From RHKX01 sp035759925 (GTDB taxonomy: Bacteria > Actinomycetota > Thermoleophilia > Solirubrobacterales > 70-9): a stretch of DNA of 64,000 bases. The stretch covers positions 1 through 64,000 of the forward strand of contig DASTTY010000043.1 in the NCBI GenBank assembly GCA_035759925.1, written 5' to 3'. The position numbers and the translations under genes are program-made. The notes beneath the pieces are model-generated. The model worked only from the letters and a program-made list of their open reading frames with translations. It was not told the origin of the DNA and made no database searches. The stretch's first letter is position 1; every line of letters begins with the position of its first letter. Of this stretch, positions 51,813 to 60,355 are shown piece after piece.

Positions 51813-53987
51813 TCAGTCGAGCGTCTTCTCGACCTGCGTGGTCTCGAACACCTCGAGCACGTCGCCGACCTTGACGTCCTGGAAGCCCTCGAGCGTGATC
51901 CCGCACTCCTGGCCCTCCTCGACCTCGCGGACGTCGTCCTTGAAGCGCCGCAGCGAGCCGATCCGGCCGGTCCAGATGACGGTTCCGTCGCGAACGAGCC
52001 GCGTCTGGGCGTCGCGGGTGATCCGGCCGTCGGTGACCCGCGAGCCGGCGATCGTGCCGATCTTCGAGGCCTTGAACAGCTCGAGGACCTCGGCCTCCCC
52101 GAGCGAGCGCTCGACCTGCTCGGGCTCGAGCATGCCCTCCATCGCCGCGCGCAGCTCCTCGGTGACCTTGTAGATGACCGAGTAGGTGCGGATCTCGACG
52201 CCTTCGGCGGCGGCGGCCCGCTTCGCGTCGGCGAGCGGGCGGACGTTGAAGCCGATCACGATCGCATCGGAGGCGGCGGCGAGCATCACGTCGGACTCGT
52301 TGATCCCGCCGGCGGCGGCGTGGACGACGTCGACCGCCACCTCGTCCTGGGGCAGCTTCGCGATCTCGTCCTGGAGCGCCTCGAGCGAGCCGGCGACGTC
52401 AGCTTTCAGCAACAGGTTGATCTGCTTGATCTCGCCCTGCTTCGCCTTCGAGAAGACGTCCTCGAGCGTGATCCGGCGGGCGGTGCGGCGGGCCTGCGCC
52501 TCGGTCTTGAGCCGGATCGCCCGCTCGCCGGCGAGCTGGCGGGCCCGGCGGTCGTTCTCGACCACCTGGGCGCGCTCGCCGGCCTCGCCGACGCCGTCGA
52601 AGCCGAGCACCTCGACCGGGTCGCCGGGCCGCGCCTCCTTGATCCGGTTGCCGTTGAAGTCGTGCATCGCGCGGACCCGGCCCCATTGCGAGCCGGCGAC
52701 GATCGAGTCGCCGACGCGGAGGGTCCCACGCTGGACGAGGATCGTCACGACGGCGCCGCGGCCGGGATCGAGGTGCGACTCGATCACGGTCCCGGAGGCG
52801 TCGGCATCGGGGTTCGCCTTCAGGTCCTCGAGCTCGGTGACGAGCAGGATCATGTGCAGGAGGTTGTCGAGGCCCTCGTGGGTCTTGGCGGAGACGTCGC
52901 AGTAGACCGTCTCGCCGCCCCAGTCCTCGGGCTGGAGGCCGAGGTTGGAGAGCTCGCCGCGAACCTTGTCGGGCGTGGCGCCCTCCTTGTCGATCTTGTT
53001 GACGGCGATCATCACCGGGACCTCGGCGGCCTTCGAGTGGTCGATCGCCTCGACGGTCTGCGGCATCACTCCGTCGTCGGCGGCGACGACGACGATCGCG
53101 ACGTCGGTCACCTTCGCGCCCCGGGCGCGCATCGCCGTGAACGCCTGGTGGCCGGGCGTGTCGAGGAAGGTGATCGTCCGATCGTCGTGGTGGACCTGGT
53201 AGGCGCCGATGTGCTGGGTGATCCCGCCCGCCTCGCCGGCGGCGACCTCGGTCGTGCGGATCGCGTCGAGCAGCGACGTCTTGCCGTGGTCGACGTGGCC
53301 CATCACCGTCACAACCGGGGGGCGGAGGACGAGATCGGCCTCGTCGTCCTCGAACTCCGGCGTCTCGTCGGCCTCCTCGCCGGCGTGGATGATCTCGACC
53401 TTCTGGTCGAACTCCTCGGCGAGGACGAGCACGGTCTCGTCGGTCAGGGTCTGGGTCAGTGTCGCCATCTCGCCCTGCTGCATCAGCTTCTTGATGACCT
53501 CGGCGCTGCTGACGCCGAACGTCTCGGAGACCTCGCGCACGGTCGCGCCGGAGTTGACCTTGAGCGCCTCCGCCTCCTCGGTGCTGAGCGTCTTAAGTTC
53601 CGGCGATTCGTCGAATGCGGGTCGCCGGCGGCGGCCGCGACGACGCGGCGGGCGCTGCGGCGGGCCCGGCGACATGTGGTCACGACGAGCCGCCTGTGAG
53701 TCGATGACGACGCGACGGCGCTTCTTGCCGGCCCCGTCGCCGCCCGGGGCGGCGGCAGGCCTCTTGACGGGCTGACCGGGCGCCTTGCGCGCCGGCGCCT
53801 TGCCGGCGGCCGCGGGCTTCTTCTTCGGCAGCGCGCCGGCTGCCGCGAGGGCCTTCAGCGCCGTCGCCTGATCGACGCTCGACGACGCGGTCTTGACCTC
53901 GACGTTCGCCGCCTTCAGGGCATCGATGACCCGCGAGCTCTCGAGCCCGAGCGCCTTGGCGATCTCGTGGACGCGCTGCTTCGCCAT
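51813..53987 (-). CDS. infB: Translation initiation factor IF-2
   Basis: A 724-residue GTPase. The N-terminal IF2_N domain (RVHEIAKALGLESSRVIDAL) is followed by a basic, proline/alanine-rich linker. A second IF2_N motif (SETFGVSSAEVIKKLMQQGE) comes near residue 155. The G domain has VVTVMGHVDHGKTSLLDAI, DTPGHQAFTAMRARG and AVNKIDKEGA, and domains II to IV follow. IF-2 brings fMet-tRNA to the ribosome. The ATG lies 6 bases after nusA with a GAGGCAG ribosome site. Confidence 0.97.
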   Translation of the reverse strand: MAKQRVHEIAKALGLESSRVIDALKAANVEVKTASSSVDQATALKALAAAGALPKKKPAAAGKAPARKAPGQPVKRPAAAPGGDGAGKKRRRVVIDSQAARRDHMSPGPPQRPPRRRGRRRRPAFDESPELKTLSTEEAEALKVNSGATVREVSETFGVSSAEVIKKLMQQGEMATLTQTLTDETVLVLAEEFDQKVEIIHAGEEADETPEFEDDEADLVLRPPVVTVMGHVDHGKTSLLDAIRTTEVAAGEAGGITQHIGAYQVHHDDRTITFLDTPGHQAFTAMRARGAKVTDVAIVVVAADDGVMPQTVEAIDHSKAAEVPVMIAVNKIDKEGATPDKVRGELSNLGLQPEDWGGETVYCDVSAKTHEGLDNLLHMILLVTELEDLKANPDADASGTVIESHLDPGRGAVVTILVQRGTLRVGDSIVAGSQWGRVRAMHDFNGNRIKEARPGDPVEVLGFDGVGEAGERAQVVENDRRARQLAGERAIRLKTEAQARRTARRITLEDVFSKAKQGEIKQINLLLKADVAGSLEALQDEIAKLPQDEVAVDVVHAAAGGINESDVMLAAASDAIVIGFNVRPLADAKRAAAAEGVEIRTYSVIYKVTEELRAAMEGMLEPEQVERSLGEAEVLELFKASKIGTIAGSRVTDGRITRDAQTRLVRDGTVIWTGRIGSLRRFKDDVREVEEGQECGITLEGFQDVKVGDVLEVFETTQVEKTLD

Positions 53988-53993
53988 CTGCCT

Positions 53994-55760
53994 CTACTGA
54001 GCCTCCGAACCCTCCGCCGGCTCCTCGGCCTCGACGGCGGCATCGGCGAGCTCCTCCGCCTCGGCGACGACGTCCTCGGCGGAGTCCTCGTCCGCCACGG
54101 CCTCGGTACCGACCTCCTCGGCGACCTCCTCGGCGATCGCGCCGGCCGCTTCCGGATCGGCGCCCTCGGCGGTCGCCTCCTCCTCGGCCGCGTCGGCGGC
54201 GGCATCCTCGAGCGCAGCCTCGGATTCGGCGGCGGCGTCGGCGGCCGTCTCCTCGGCGGCCTCTGACTCGGCGGCCGCATCGGGGTCCTCCTCGGTGGCG
54301 ACCGCGGTCACCGCGTCCTCGAGCGCGACCTCGGCGATCGCCTCGTCTGCAACCCCCTCGGCGGTCGGGGCGGACTCGTCGGCGGCGTCGGCGGCGGCGA
54401 ACTCCTCCTCGGCGCGGGCGACGATCGGCGCGATCGCGTCTTCGGCCGCATCGCCGTCGGCGAGCAGCGCGATCTCCCCCTCGTCGAGCGGCGAGAGAAC
54501 CGTGACCTGGTTGGTCGTGAAGCGGGCGAGCGCCTGGTGGGTCGGCAGGCCGCAGTAGCGGGAGCCCGGCAGGGCCGCGTTCGGGCAACGGCGTCCTGCC
54601 GACAGCACCGCCATGCAGCGACCGTCGAACTGCTCCTCCTCGTCCTCGTAGCCCTCTTCCTCGCCGCGCTCGGCGAACTCGCTCTCGCCGACGATGTCGA
54701 CGCGCCAGCCGGTCAGCTTCGCTGCGAGCCGGGCGTTCTGTCCCTCGCGGCCGATCGCCAGCGAGAGCTGGTCGTCGGGGACGATCACGGTCGCCTGGCG
54801 CTCCTCGTCGTCGACCAGGACCTCACGGACACGGGCCGGCGAAAGCGCCTTGGCGACGAAGCGGGCGGGCTCCTCGTTGTAGGGGATGATGTCGATCTTC
54901 TCGCCGCGCAGCTCGGAGACGACCATGCGGACGCGGGAGCCGCGCGGGCCGACACAGGCGCCGACCGGATCGACGCCGTCCGCATGCGAGACGACAGCGA
55001 TCTTCGAGCGGAATCCGGGCTCGCGGGCGACGCCGACGACCTCGACGAGCTCATCGGCGATCTCGGGGACCTCGAGCGCGAACAGCTTCTTGATCAGCTC
55101 CGGGTCCTTGCGGGAGACGACGACGCTCGGGCCCTTGCCATCGGCGTTGACCTCCGTGATCACCGCCTTGATCCGCATCCCGTGGTCGTAGCGCTCGCTG
55201 TAGATCTGCTCGGAGCGCGGCAGCAGCGCCTCGACGCGGTCGCGGAGCTGGACGAGCGTGTAGCGATTGTCGGACTGCTGGATGATCCCGGTGATCAGCT
55301 CGCCGACGCGGTCCTGGAACTCCTCGTACATCATCATCCGCTCGGCCTCGCGGATCCGCTGCAGCATCACCTGCTTGGCCGTCTGCGCGGCGATCCGGCC
55401 GAAGTCGTCGGGTGTGACGTCGTGCGACTCGATCTGGTCCTCGTAGGGAGCGAGCAGCTCCGGGTCGAGCTCCGGCTCCTCGGGCTCCTTGAGCTGGCCG
55501 GTCTGCGGGTCGATCTCGGGCTCCTGCTCCTCGGCCGCCTGGGCGAGCAGCTTCTCCTCGAGCTCGGCGGGCAGGATCAGTTCGAAGACGCGGAAGTCCG
55601 CGGTCTCGTGGTCGAGGTCGACCCGGGCGTAGCGGGCGGCCCCCGGCTGCTTCTTGTACGCCGACAGCAGGGCGTCCTCGAGCGCCGCCATCAGCGTCTC
55701 GGAATCGAGGCCCTTCTCCTGCTCGAGGACCTTGATTGCTTCGACGATCTCGCGGCTCAC
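53994..55760 (-). CDS. nusA: Transcription factor NusA with Cys-rich motif and long acidic tail
   Basis: A 588-residue protein. The N-terminal RNAP-binding domain (SREIVEAIKVLEQEKGLDSETLM) is followed by the S1 domain with SERYDHGMRIKAVITEV. The two KH domains hold VGACVGPRGSRVRMVVSELRGEKIDI and LSLAIGREGQNARLAAKLTGW. Near residue 380 comes GRCMAVLSAGRRCPNAALPG, then SRYCGLPTH, with three cysteines and a histidine that could bind zinc. The last 160 residues are almost all Ala, Glu and Asp. GTG at 55760 overlaps rimP (GTGA). No ylxR gene separates it from infB. Confidence 0.94.
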   Translation of the reverse strand: MSREIVEAIKVLEQEKGLDSETLMAALEDALLSAYKKQPGAARYARVDLDHETADFRVFELILPAELEEKLLAQAAEEQEPEIDPQTGQLKEPEEPELDPELLAPYEDQIESHDVTPDDFGRIAAQTAKQVMLQRIREAERMMMYEEFQDRVGELITGIIQQSDNRYTLVQLRDRVEALLPRSEQIYSERYDHGMRIKAVITEVNADGKGPSVVVSRKDPELIKKLFALEVPEIADELVEVVGVAREPGFRSKIAVVSHADGVDPVGACVGPRGSRVRMVVSELRGEKIDIIPYNEEPARFVAKALSPARVREVLVDDEERQATVIVPDDQLSLAIGREGQNARLAAKLTGWRVDIVGESEFAERGEEEGYEDEEEQFDGRCMAVLSAGRRCPNAALPGSRYCGLPTHQALARFTTNQVTVLSPLDEGEIALLADGDAAEDAIAPIVARAEEEFAAADAADESAPTAEGVADEAIAEVALEDAVTAVATEEDPDAAAESEAAEETAADAAAESEAALEDAAADAAEEEATAEGADPEAAGAIAEEVAEEVGTEAVADEDSAEDVVAEAEELADAAVEAEEPAEGSEAQ

Positions 55761-56191
55761 GACTGTACCTCCGACAGCTCTGGGACAAGGTTCGAGCGGC
55801 TGATCAGCTCGAACGGGATCTCGATCACTTCCCCCGCGGACTCGATGCTCACCGCATCCCCGCCGGCGGCGGTCAGGCGTCCGGTGAAGTTCCTGCGCTC
55901 CCCGATCGGCTCGGCGGTGCGGATCCGCACCTCGTGACCGACGAAGCGGGCGAAATGCTCGGGCTTCGCGAGCGGGCGGTCGAGTCCCGGCGAGGAGACC
56001 TCGAGAGCGAAGTCGGTGAGCAGGTCGCGGACCTGCATCGTCACCCGCTCGCAGAGGTCGAGGCCGACGCCGTCGGGGTGGTCGATGAAGAGGCGCAGCG
56101 ACTCGCGCGCCGGCGCCTGCACGGCGATCAGCTCGATCCGGGGATCGAGCTCGGCGATCTTCGCGGCGATTTCGCTCTCGTTCGGCTGCAA
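55757..56191 (-). CDS. rimP: Ribosome maturation factor RimP
   Basis: A 144-residue protein. RLFIDHPDGVGLDLCERVTMQV and FALEVSSPGLDRPLAKPEHFARFVG are the diagnostic RimP motifs, and the C-terminal SH3-like domain (GRLTAAGGDAVSIESAG) follows. It assists 30S assembly before S12 and S19 join. TTG at 56191 is chosen for length and for an AGGAA site upstream. An extended frame runs further but would cross a terminator hairpin and a promoter. It is the first gene of rimP-nusA-infB. Confidence 0.9.
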   Translation of the reverse strand: MQPNESEIAAKIAELDPRIELIAVQAPARESLRLFIDHPDGVGLDLCERVTMQVRDLLTDFALEVSSPGLDRPLAKPEHFARFVGHEVRIRTAEPIGERRNFTGRLTAAGGDAVSIESAGEVIEIPFELISRSNLVPELSEVQS

Positions 56192-56257
56192 GTTCGTTCC
56201 TGTGATTCCTTGGTCCGTGGCGTCGTCCTTTCGCGCCTCCCGTCCCGCTCGAGACCG

Positions 56258-56283
56258 AAAAAAAGGCGGGCCGCAGGCCCACC
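56258..56283 (-). terminator. Intrinsic terminator in the rimP-nusA-infB leader
   Basis: On the minus strand GGTGGGCC, loop TGC, GGCCCGCC forms an eight-pair stem with one G-T pair, followed by seven T. It lies between a good promoter (56323-56350) and the rimP start (56191). It may be an attenuator rather than only the end of the dtd transcript. Confidence 0.82.
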
Positions 56284-56322
56284 TCTCGCAACGGATTCGT
56301 ATGCGGATGAAGGTGTACGACG

Positions 56323-56350
56323 AGTATAGCCACCGCCATTCGCCGATCAA
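56323..56350 (-). promoter_or_regulatory. Sigma70-type promoter upstream of the rimP operon
   Basis: TTGATC (56345-56350) and TATACT (56323-56328) on the minus strand, separated by 16 bases. It is the best two-element promoter seen in the window. Transcription would start near 56316 and meet the terminator about 35 bases later. Confidence 0.6.
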
Positions 56351-56404
56351 GAGCGATTCTGCGGTTCCCGGGCGCCGTTTCCCGCCCGCGGAGGTGCTCA
56401 GATC

Positions 56405-56824
56405 TCAGACCTCGATCAGCAGCGTGACCGGCCCGTCGTTGACGAGCTCGACCTCCATCGCCGCCCCGAACTCGCCGCGCTGGGCGCCGAGAAGCTCGCA
56501 GGCGAGGTCGTAGAGCGGCTCCGCCTGCTCCGGAGGCGCCGCGCCCGTGAAGCTCGGCCGGTTGCCCTTGCGGACGTCGCCGTAGAGCGTGAACTGGCTG
56601 ACGCAGAGGATCTCGCGATCGTCGCCGAGCGGCTCCGACATCCGCCCCTCGGCGTCGTCGAAGATCCGCAGCGCCCCGACCTTGCGGGCCAGCCGGCGCA
56701 CCTCCTCCTCGCCGTCGCCGGGCGCAACGCCGAGCAGGACCACCAACCCCGGCCCGATCGCGCCGACGGTCGCACCGTCGACCCGCACCGCGGCCGAGGA
56801 GACCCGCTGGACGAGCGCCCGCAC
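56405..56824 (-). CDS. dtd: D-aminoacyl-tRNA deacylase
   Basis: A 139-residue protein. MRALVQRVSSAAVRVDG opens it, ILCVSQFTLYGDVRKGNRPSF holds the S-Q-F-T-L-Y-G motif, and VELVNDGPVTLLIEV carries the N-D-G-P-V-T motif that completes the active site across the dimer. It removes D-amino acids, and glycine from tRNA-Ala. GTG at 56824 lies 4 bases after the TPR gene, so the two are coupled. Confidence 0.95.
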   Translation of the reverse strand: MRALVQRVSSAAVRVDGATVGAIGPGLVVLLGVAPGDGEEEVRRLARKVGALRIFDDAEGRMSEPLGDDREILCVSQFTLYGDVRKGNRPSFTGAAPPEQAEPLYDLACELLGAQRGEFGAAMEVELVNDGPVTLLIEV

Positions 56825-56828
56825 GCCT

Positions 56829-57221
56829 CTAGGAGGCGAGCAGGCGCTGCCTGTAGATCCGGTAGTCCTCGCGGTCGGGCCGCAGGTTGGCCGCGATCGC
56901 GAGGTGGCGCCTGGCGTCGTCGGAGCGGCCGCTCAGATCGAGCGCCCGCCCGAGGCAGAAGTGGGCGAAGTCGTTGGTCGGGTACTGCTCGACGACCGCC
57001 TCGAACTCGGTCGCGGCCTCGGCGAATCGCCGCGAGCGGAACAGGGCCCGACCGAGAGCCTCGCGGACCGACGACTTGCCGGGCTCCCGCGACGCGACCT
57101 TGCCGAGCGGCACCGCGGCCGCGGCGAAGTCACCGCTTTCGAGCAGCTCCATCCCCCGCGTGTAGAGCGCGTAGGAGTCGTCGTTGATGTGGTTGGAGCT
57201 CTCGGGACGTCGTTCGATCAT
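56829..57221 (-). CDS. Small TPR-repeat protein
   Basis: A 130-residue helical protein. YALYTRGMELLESGDFAAAAVPLGKVASREPGKSSVREALGRALFRSRRFAEAATEFEAVVEQYPTNDFAHFCLGRAL holds about three tetratricopeptide repeats. Such proteins serve as docking modules; the partner is unknown. The ATG lies seven bases after a TAGAAT box, indicating a leaderless transcript that includes dtd. Confidence 0.8.
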   Translation of the reverse strand: MIERRPESSNHINDDSYALYTRGMELLESGDFAAAAVPLGKVASREPGKSSVREALGRALFRSRRFAEAATEFEAVVEQYPTNDFAHFCLGRALDLSGRSDDARRHLAIAANLRPDREDYRIYRQRLLAS

Positions 57222-57228
57222 GAGAACG

Positions 57229-57234
57229 ATTCTA
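57229..57234 (-). promoter_or_regulatory. -10 box for leaderless TPR-dtd transcript
   Basis: TAGAAT on the minus strand, seven bases before the ATG at 57221. Confidence 0.52.
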
Positions 57235-57251
57235 CGGAGCGTGTAAAGGGC

Positions 57252-58241
57252 TCAGTAGACGATCGCCAGGGCCAGGTAGTAGCCGGCAACGATCGTGAAC
57301 AGGACCGCGTCGAGGCGGTCGAGGAGGCCGCCGTGGGGGCCGAGCATGCGGCCCGTGTCCTTGACGTCGAGGTCGCGCTTGATCGCGGACTCGAAGAGGT
57401 CGCCGAGCGGGGCGATCAGGGCGATGCAGAAGCCGAACAGGAGCGCCTCGGGGCCGCTCAGCCAATCCTGGTAGAGGCCGGCGAGCCAGAAGCCGAGGAC
57501 GCCTCCGGCGGTGCCGAACAGAAGCCCCTCGATCGTCTTGTTGGGCGAGACCTGCGGCGCGAGCGGGCGCTGCCCGAACATCCGCCCGCCGAGGTAGGCG
57601 AAGGTGTCGGCGAAGAAGGTGGCGACGAGGACGTCGACGAGCAGCGCGCCGCCGTGCAGCGGCAACTCGCGGAGCAGCACCGCGTGGGCGAACGGCAGCC
57701 CCACCCAGACGAGGGCGAGCACCGTCACCGCGAGCGACCAGGTGACGTTGCTGAGCGACGGGCGGAGCAGCGCGAAGATCAGCATCACCGGCACCGTCGC
57801 GACCAGCGCGAGGAGGATCTGGAAGGAGGACCCGAAGTAGGCCGCGGCGATCATTCCCGCCGTGCCGAGGAAGGCGGCAGCCTCGAACGGCCGCGAACGG
57901 GCGGTCATCCGGAAGAGCTCGATCTGGGCAGCCCAGGCGAGCCCGACCATCGCGACCGCGAAGATCGGGCCGCCTGCGGCGACGATGACGACCGCGAAGA
58001 CGATCCACGGGATCGCCCAGAGCACGCGGGCAACCGTCTCCGAGCGGCGACCGCCGCGGCGGCGCATCCGCGGGCCCGGCCCGCGGCCGCGGCGGCGCGG
58101 CGCTTCCGGCTCGGCGGCGGGCTCGTACTCGCCGGTCTCCCCGGCATCGGCCGGTTCCGGTTCGACCGGCAGCGGCTCCTGTTCGGACTGCCGGGCCTCC
58201 CGCCGCGGTCGCGACGAGCCGGGTCGGGGCGGGAAGTCCAT
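57252..58241 (-). CDS. cdsA: Phosphatidate cytidylyltransferase
   Basis: A 329-residue membrane protein. A polar N-terminal extension of about 65 residues rich in proline, glutamate and arginine precedes roughly seven membrane segments. TFFADTFAYLGGRMFGQRPLAPQVSPNKTIEG and the C-terminal signature ALIAPLGDLFESAIKRDLDVKDTGRMLGPHGGLLDRLDA are diagnostic. CdsA makes CDP-diacylglycerol for phospholipid synthesis. The ATG is six bases after a TAGGCT box, so it need not depend on the upstream uppS transcript. Confidence 0.94.
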   Translation of the reverse strand: MDFPPRPGSSRPRREARQSEQEPLPVEPEPADAGETGEYEPAAEPEAPRRRGRGPGPRMRRRGGRRSETVARVLWAIPWIVFAVVIVAAGGPIFAVAMVGLAWAAQIELFRMTARSRPFEAAAFLGTAGMIAAAYFGSSFQILLALVATVPVMLIFALLRPSLSNVTWSLAVTVLALVWVGLPFAHAVLLRELPLHGGALLVDVLVATFFADTFAYLGGRMFGQRPLAPQVSPNKTIEGLLFGTAGGVLGFWLAGLYQDWLSGPEALLFGFCIALIAPLGDLFESAIKRDLDVKDTGRMLGPHGGLLDRLDAVLFTIVAGYYLALAIVY

Positions 58242-58247
58242 CCCGCG

Positions 58248-58253
58248 AGCCTA
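58248..58253 (-). promoter_or_regulatory. -10 box for leaderless cdsA
   Basis: TAGGCT on the minus strand, six bases before the ATG at 58241. Confidence 0.48.
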
Positions 58254-58314
58254 TCCGCGGTCGCAGTGGCGGCGGGCGGGCGGCGGCGCCACTTGCAACG
58301 TCACGCGCCCGCGG

Positions 58315-59016
58315 TCAGCGATCGGAGTCGCGGGCACCGAAGCGGCGTCGCCGCGAGCCGTACTCGCGCAGCGCCCGCTCGAGCTCCGCACGATCGAAAT
58401 CGGGCCACAGGCAGTCGCTGAAGTGAAGCTCCGAGTAGGCGCTCTGCCAGAGCAGGAAGTTCGACAGCCGCTGCTCGCCGCTCGTCCGGATCACGAGCTC
58501 CGGGTCGGACATGTCGGGTGCGTAGAGGAGCTTCGCGAACGCGTCCTCGCCGCCGCCTTCGTAGCGCGCGGCGGCGTCGAGGATCTCGGCGCGGCCGCCG
58601 TAGTTGAAGGCGACGAACAGCAGCAGCCGCGTGTTGGCCCGCGTCTCCGCCTCGGCCCAGTCCATCTGCTCGAGGAGGCGGTCGGAGACGCCCCGGCGGC
58701 TGCCGACGAAGCGCATCCGCACTCCCTCCTCGTCGAGCTCCGGCGTCTCGGAGACGATCAGCTCGGCGAACATCTCCATCAGTCCGGCGACCTCGTCCTC
58801 GGGCCGTGACCAGTTCTCGGTCGAGAACGCATAGACGGTCAGCTCGCGGATCCCCAGCGCGACCGCGTCCATGACCGTCTGCTTCATCGTCTTGGCGCCG
58901 CGGCGATGGCCCTCGAGCACCGGCAGGCCGCGCTCGGTCGCCCAGCGCCCGTTGCCGTCCATGATGATCGCGACGGAGGTCGCGCCGGCTCCGCCGGAGG
59001 GCTCCGCGGCGGTCAT
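58315..59016 (-). CDS. uppS: Isoprenyl transferase (undecaprenyl diphosphate synthase type)
   Basis: A 233-residue cis-prenyltransferase. VAIIMDGNGRWATERGLPVLEGHRRGAKTMKQ has the catalytic aspartate and the pyrophosphate-binding arginines. LTVYAFSTENWSRPEDEV, FVAFNYGGRAEILDA, LVIRTSGEQRLSNFLLWQSAYSELHF and DCLWPDF are all clear. It makes the lipid carrier for peptidoglycan. The ATG is one base after the frr stop. The order pyrH-frr-uppS-cdsA is classical. Confidence 0.95.
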   Translation of the reverse strand: MTAAEPSGGAGATSVAIIMDGNGRWATERGLPVLEGHRRGAKTMKQTVMDAVALGIRELTVYAFSTENWSRPEDEVAGLMEMFAELIVSETPELDEEGVRMRFVGSRRGVSDRLLEQMDWAEAETRANTRLLLFVAFNYGGRAEILDAAARYEGGGEDAFAKLLYAPDMSDPELVIRTSGEQRLSNFLLWQSAYSELHFSDCLWPDFDRAELERALREYGSRRRRFGARDSDR

Positions 59017-59017
59017 C

Positions 59018-59584
59018 TCAGACGGTCAGGATCTCCTCTTCCTTGCCCTTGACGAGGGTGTCGATCTCCCCCACCGCAGCGTCGGTCAGCTTCTGCAGCT
59101 CGGCCTCGGCGCGGTGCTCCTCGTCCTCGCCGACGTCGCCGTCCTTCTTCATCTCCCGCATGTCGCCGTTGACGTCGCGGCGGATGTTGCGGACCGCGAC
59201 GCGGCCCTCCTCGGCGACGCCGTGGATCACCTTGACCATCTCGCGGCGGCGCTCCTCGGTCATCTCCGGGATCTGCAGGCGGATCACGTTGCCGTCGTTG
59301 TTCGGGGTCAGCCCGACGTCGGACTCGTTGATCGCCTTCTCGATCGCGCTCAGCGCTCCCTTGTCGTAGGGGGTGATCGTGAGCAGCCGGGCATCGGCCG
59401 CGGCGACGTTCGAGAGCTGGTTGAGCGGCGTCTCGGTCCCGTAGTAGTCGACGACGATCCGGTCGAGCAGGTGCGGTGAGGCGCGGCCAGTGCGGACCGT
59501 CGCGAGCTCGCCGCGGGTCGTCTCGACGGACTTCGTCATCCGCTCCCCCGCATCGGCCAGCAGCTCGTCGATCAGCTCGTTCAA
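59018..59584 (-). CDS. frr: Ribosome recycling factor
   Basis: A 188-residue protein of standard length. RTGRASPHLLDRIVVDYYGTETPLNQLSNV and LLTITPYDKGALSAIEKAINESDVGLTPNNDGNVIRLQIPEMTEERRREMVK are the conserved core. RRDVNGDMREMKKDGDVGEDEEHRAEAELQKLTD is the long helical arm. It splits post-termination ribosomes with EF-G. TTG at 59584 overlaps the pyrH stop by four bases. Confidence 0.96.
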   Translation of the reverse strand: MNELIDELLADAGERMTKSVETTRGELATVRTGRASPHLLDRIVVDYYGTETPLNQLSNVAAADARLLTITPYDKGALSAIEKAINESDVGLTPNNDGNVIRLQIPEMTEERRREMVKVIHGVAEEGRVAVRNIRRDVNGDMREMKKDGDVGEDEEHRAEAELQKLTDAAVGEIDTLVKGKEEEILTV

Positions 59585-60336
59585 GGGCCTTGCTCCTCTC
59601 GATTCGAAGACACGACGGTGCCGACCCGCTCTCCGCGGACGATCCTATCTATGTTCGATTCGTCCCCCATGTTGAAGACGTGGATCGGGAGGTCGTTGTC
59701 CATGCAGAGCGAGAGCGCCGTCGAGTCCATGACCTTGAGGCCCCGCTCGATCGCCTCGCGGTGCGTGATCGCGGGCAGGAAGCGGGCATCGGGGACCTCG
59801 GCCGGGTCGGCGTCGTAGACGCCCTCGACCCCGTGCTTGGCCATCAGGATCGCCTCGGCGTGGATCTCGAGGGCGCGCAGCGATGCGGCGGTGTCGGTCG
59901 TGAAGAACGGGTTGCCCGTGCCGGCGGCGAAGATCACGACCCGGCCCTTCTCGAGGTGGCGCATCGCGCGGCGGCGGATGTAGGGCTCGGCGACCTCGCT
60001 GACCTCGATCGCCGACATCACCCGGGTGTCGGTCCCCTGCTTCTCGAGCGCGTCCTGGAGCGTCAGCGCGTTGAGGACGGTCGCGAGCATCCCCATGTAA
60101 TCCGCGGTCGCCCGGTCCATCCCTGCGGCGACGCCCTGCAGGCCGCGGTAGATGTTGCCGGCGCCGACGACGATCGCGATCTCGACACCGCTGTTGCGGA
60201 CGTCGGTGACCTGCTCGGCGATCCGCTGAACGCGCTCGTGATCGGTGCCGTAGTCGAGCTCGCCCATCAGGGCTTCGCCCGAGAGCTTCAGCATGATCCG
60301 GTCGAAGACCCTGCCGTCGCTCTCCTCGCTGGCCAT
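59581..60336 (-). CDS. pyrH: Uridylate kinase
   Basis: A 251-residue amino-acid-kinase-fold enzyme. IMLKLSGEALMGELDYG opens the fold, IAIVVGAGNIYRGLQGVAAGMDRATADYMGMLATVLNAL is the UMP-binding region, and VIFAAGTGNPFFTTDTAASLRALEI and KVMDSTALSLCMDNDLPIHVFN follow. It phosphorylates UMP to UDP. ATG at 60336 lies about 19 bases after the tsf stop; a GTG at 60345 is an alternative start. Confidence 0.95.
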   Translation of the reverse strand: MASEESDGRVFDRIMLKLSGEALMGELDYGTDHERVQRIAEQVTDVRNSGVEIAIVVGAGNIYRGLQGVAAGMDRATADYMGMLATVLNALTLQDALEKQGTDTRVMSAIEVSEVAEPYIRRRAMRHLEKGRVVIFAAGTGNPFFTTDTAASLRALEIHAEAILMAKHGVEGVYDADPAEVPDARFLPAITHREAIERGLKVMDSTALSLCMDNDLPIHVFNMGDESNIDRIVRGERVGTVVSSNREEQGP

Positions 60337-60355
60337 CGACGTCACGGGAGCCGGG

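Noticed and set aside
56191..56350. N-terminal extension of rimP in frame to 56350
   Set aside because: It would translate through the -35 element, the -10 element and a terminator hairpin, and has no similarity to RimP.
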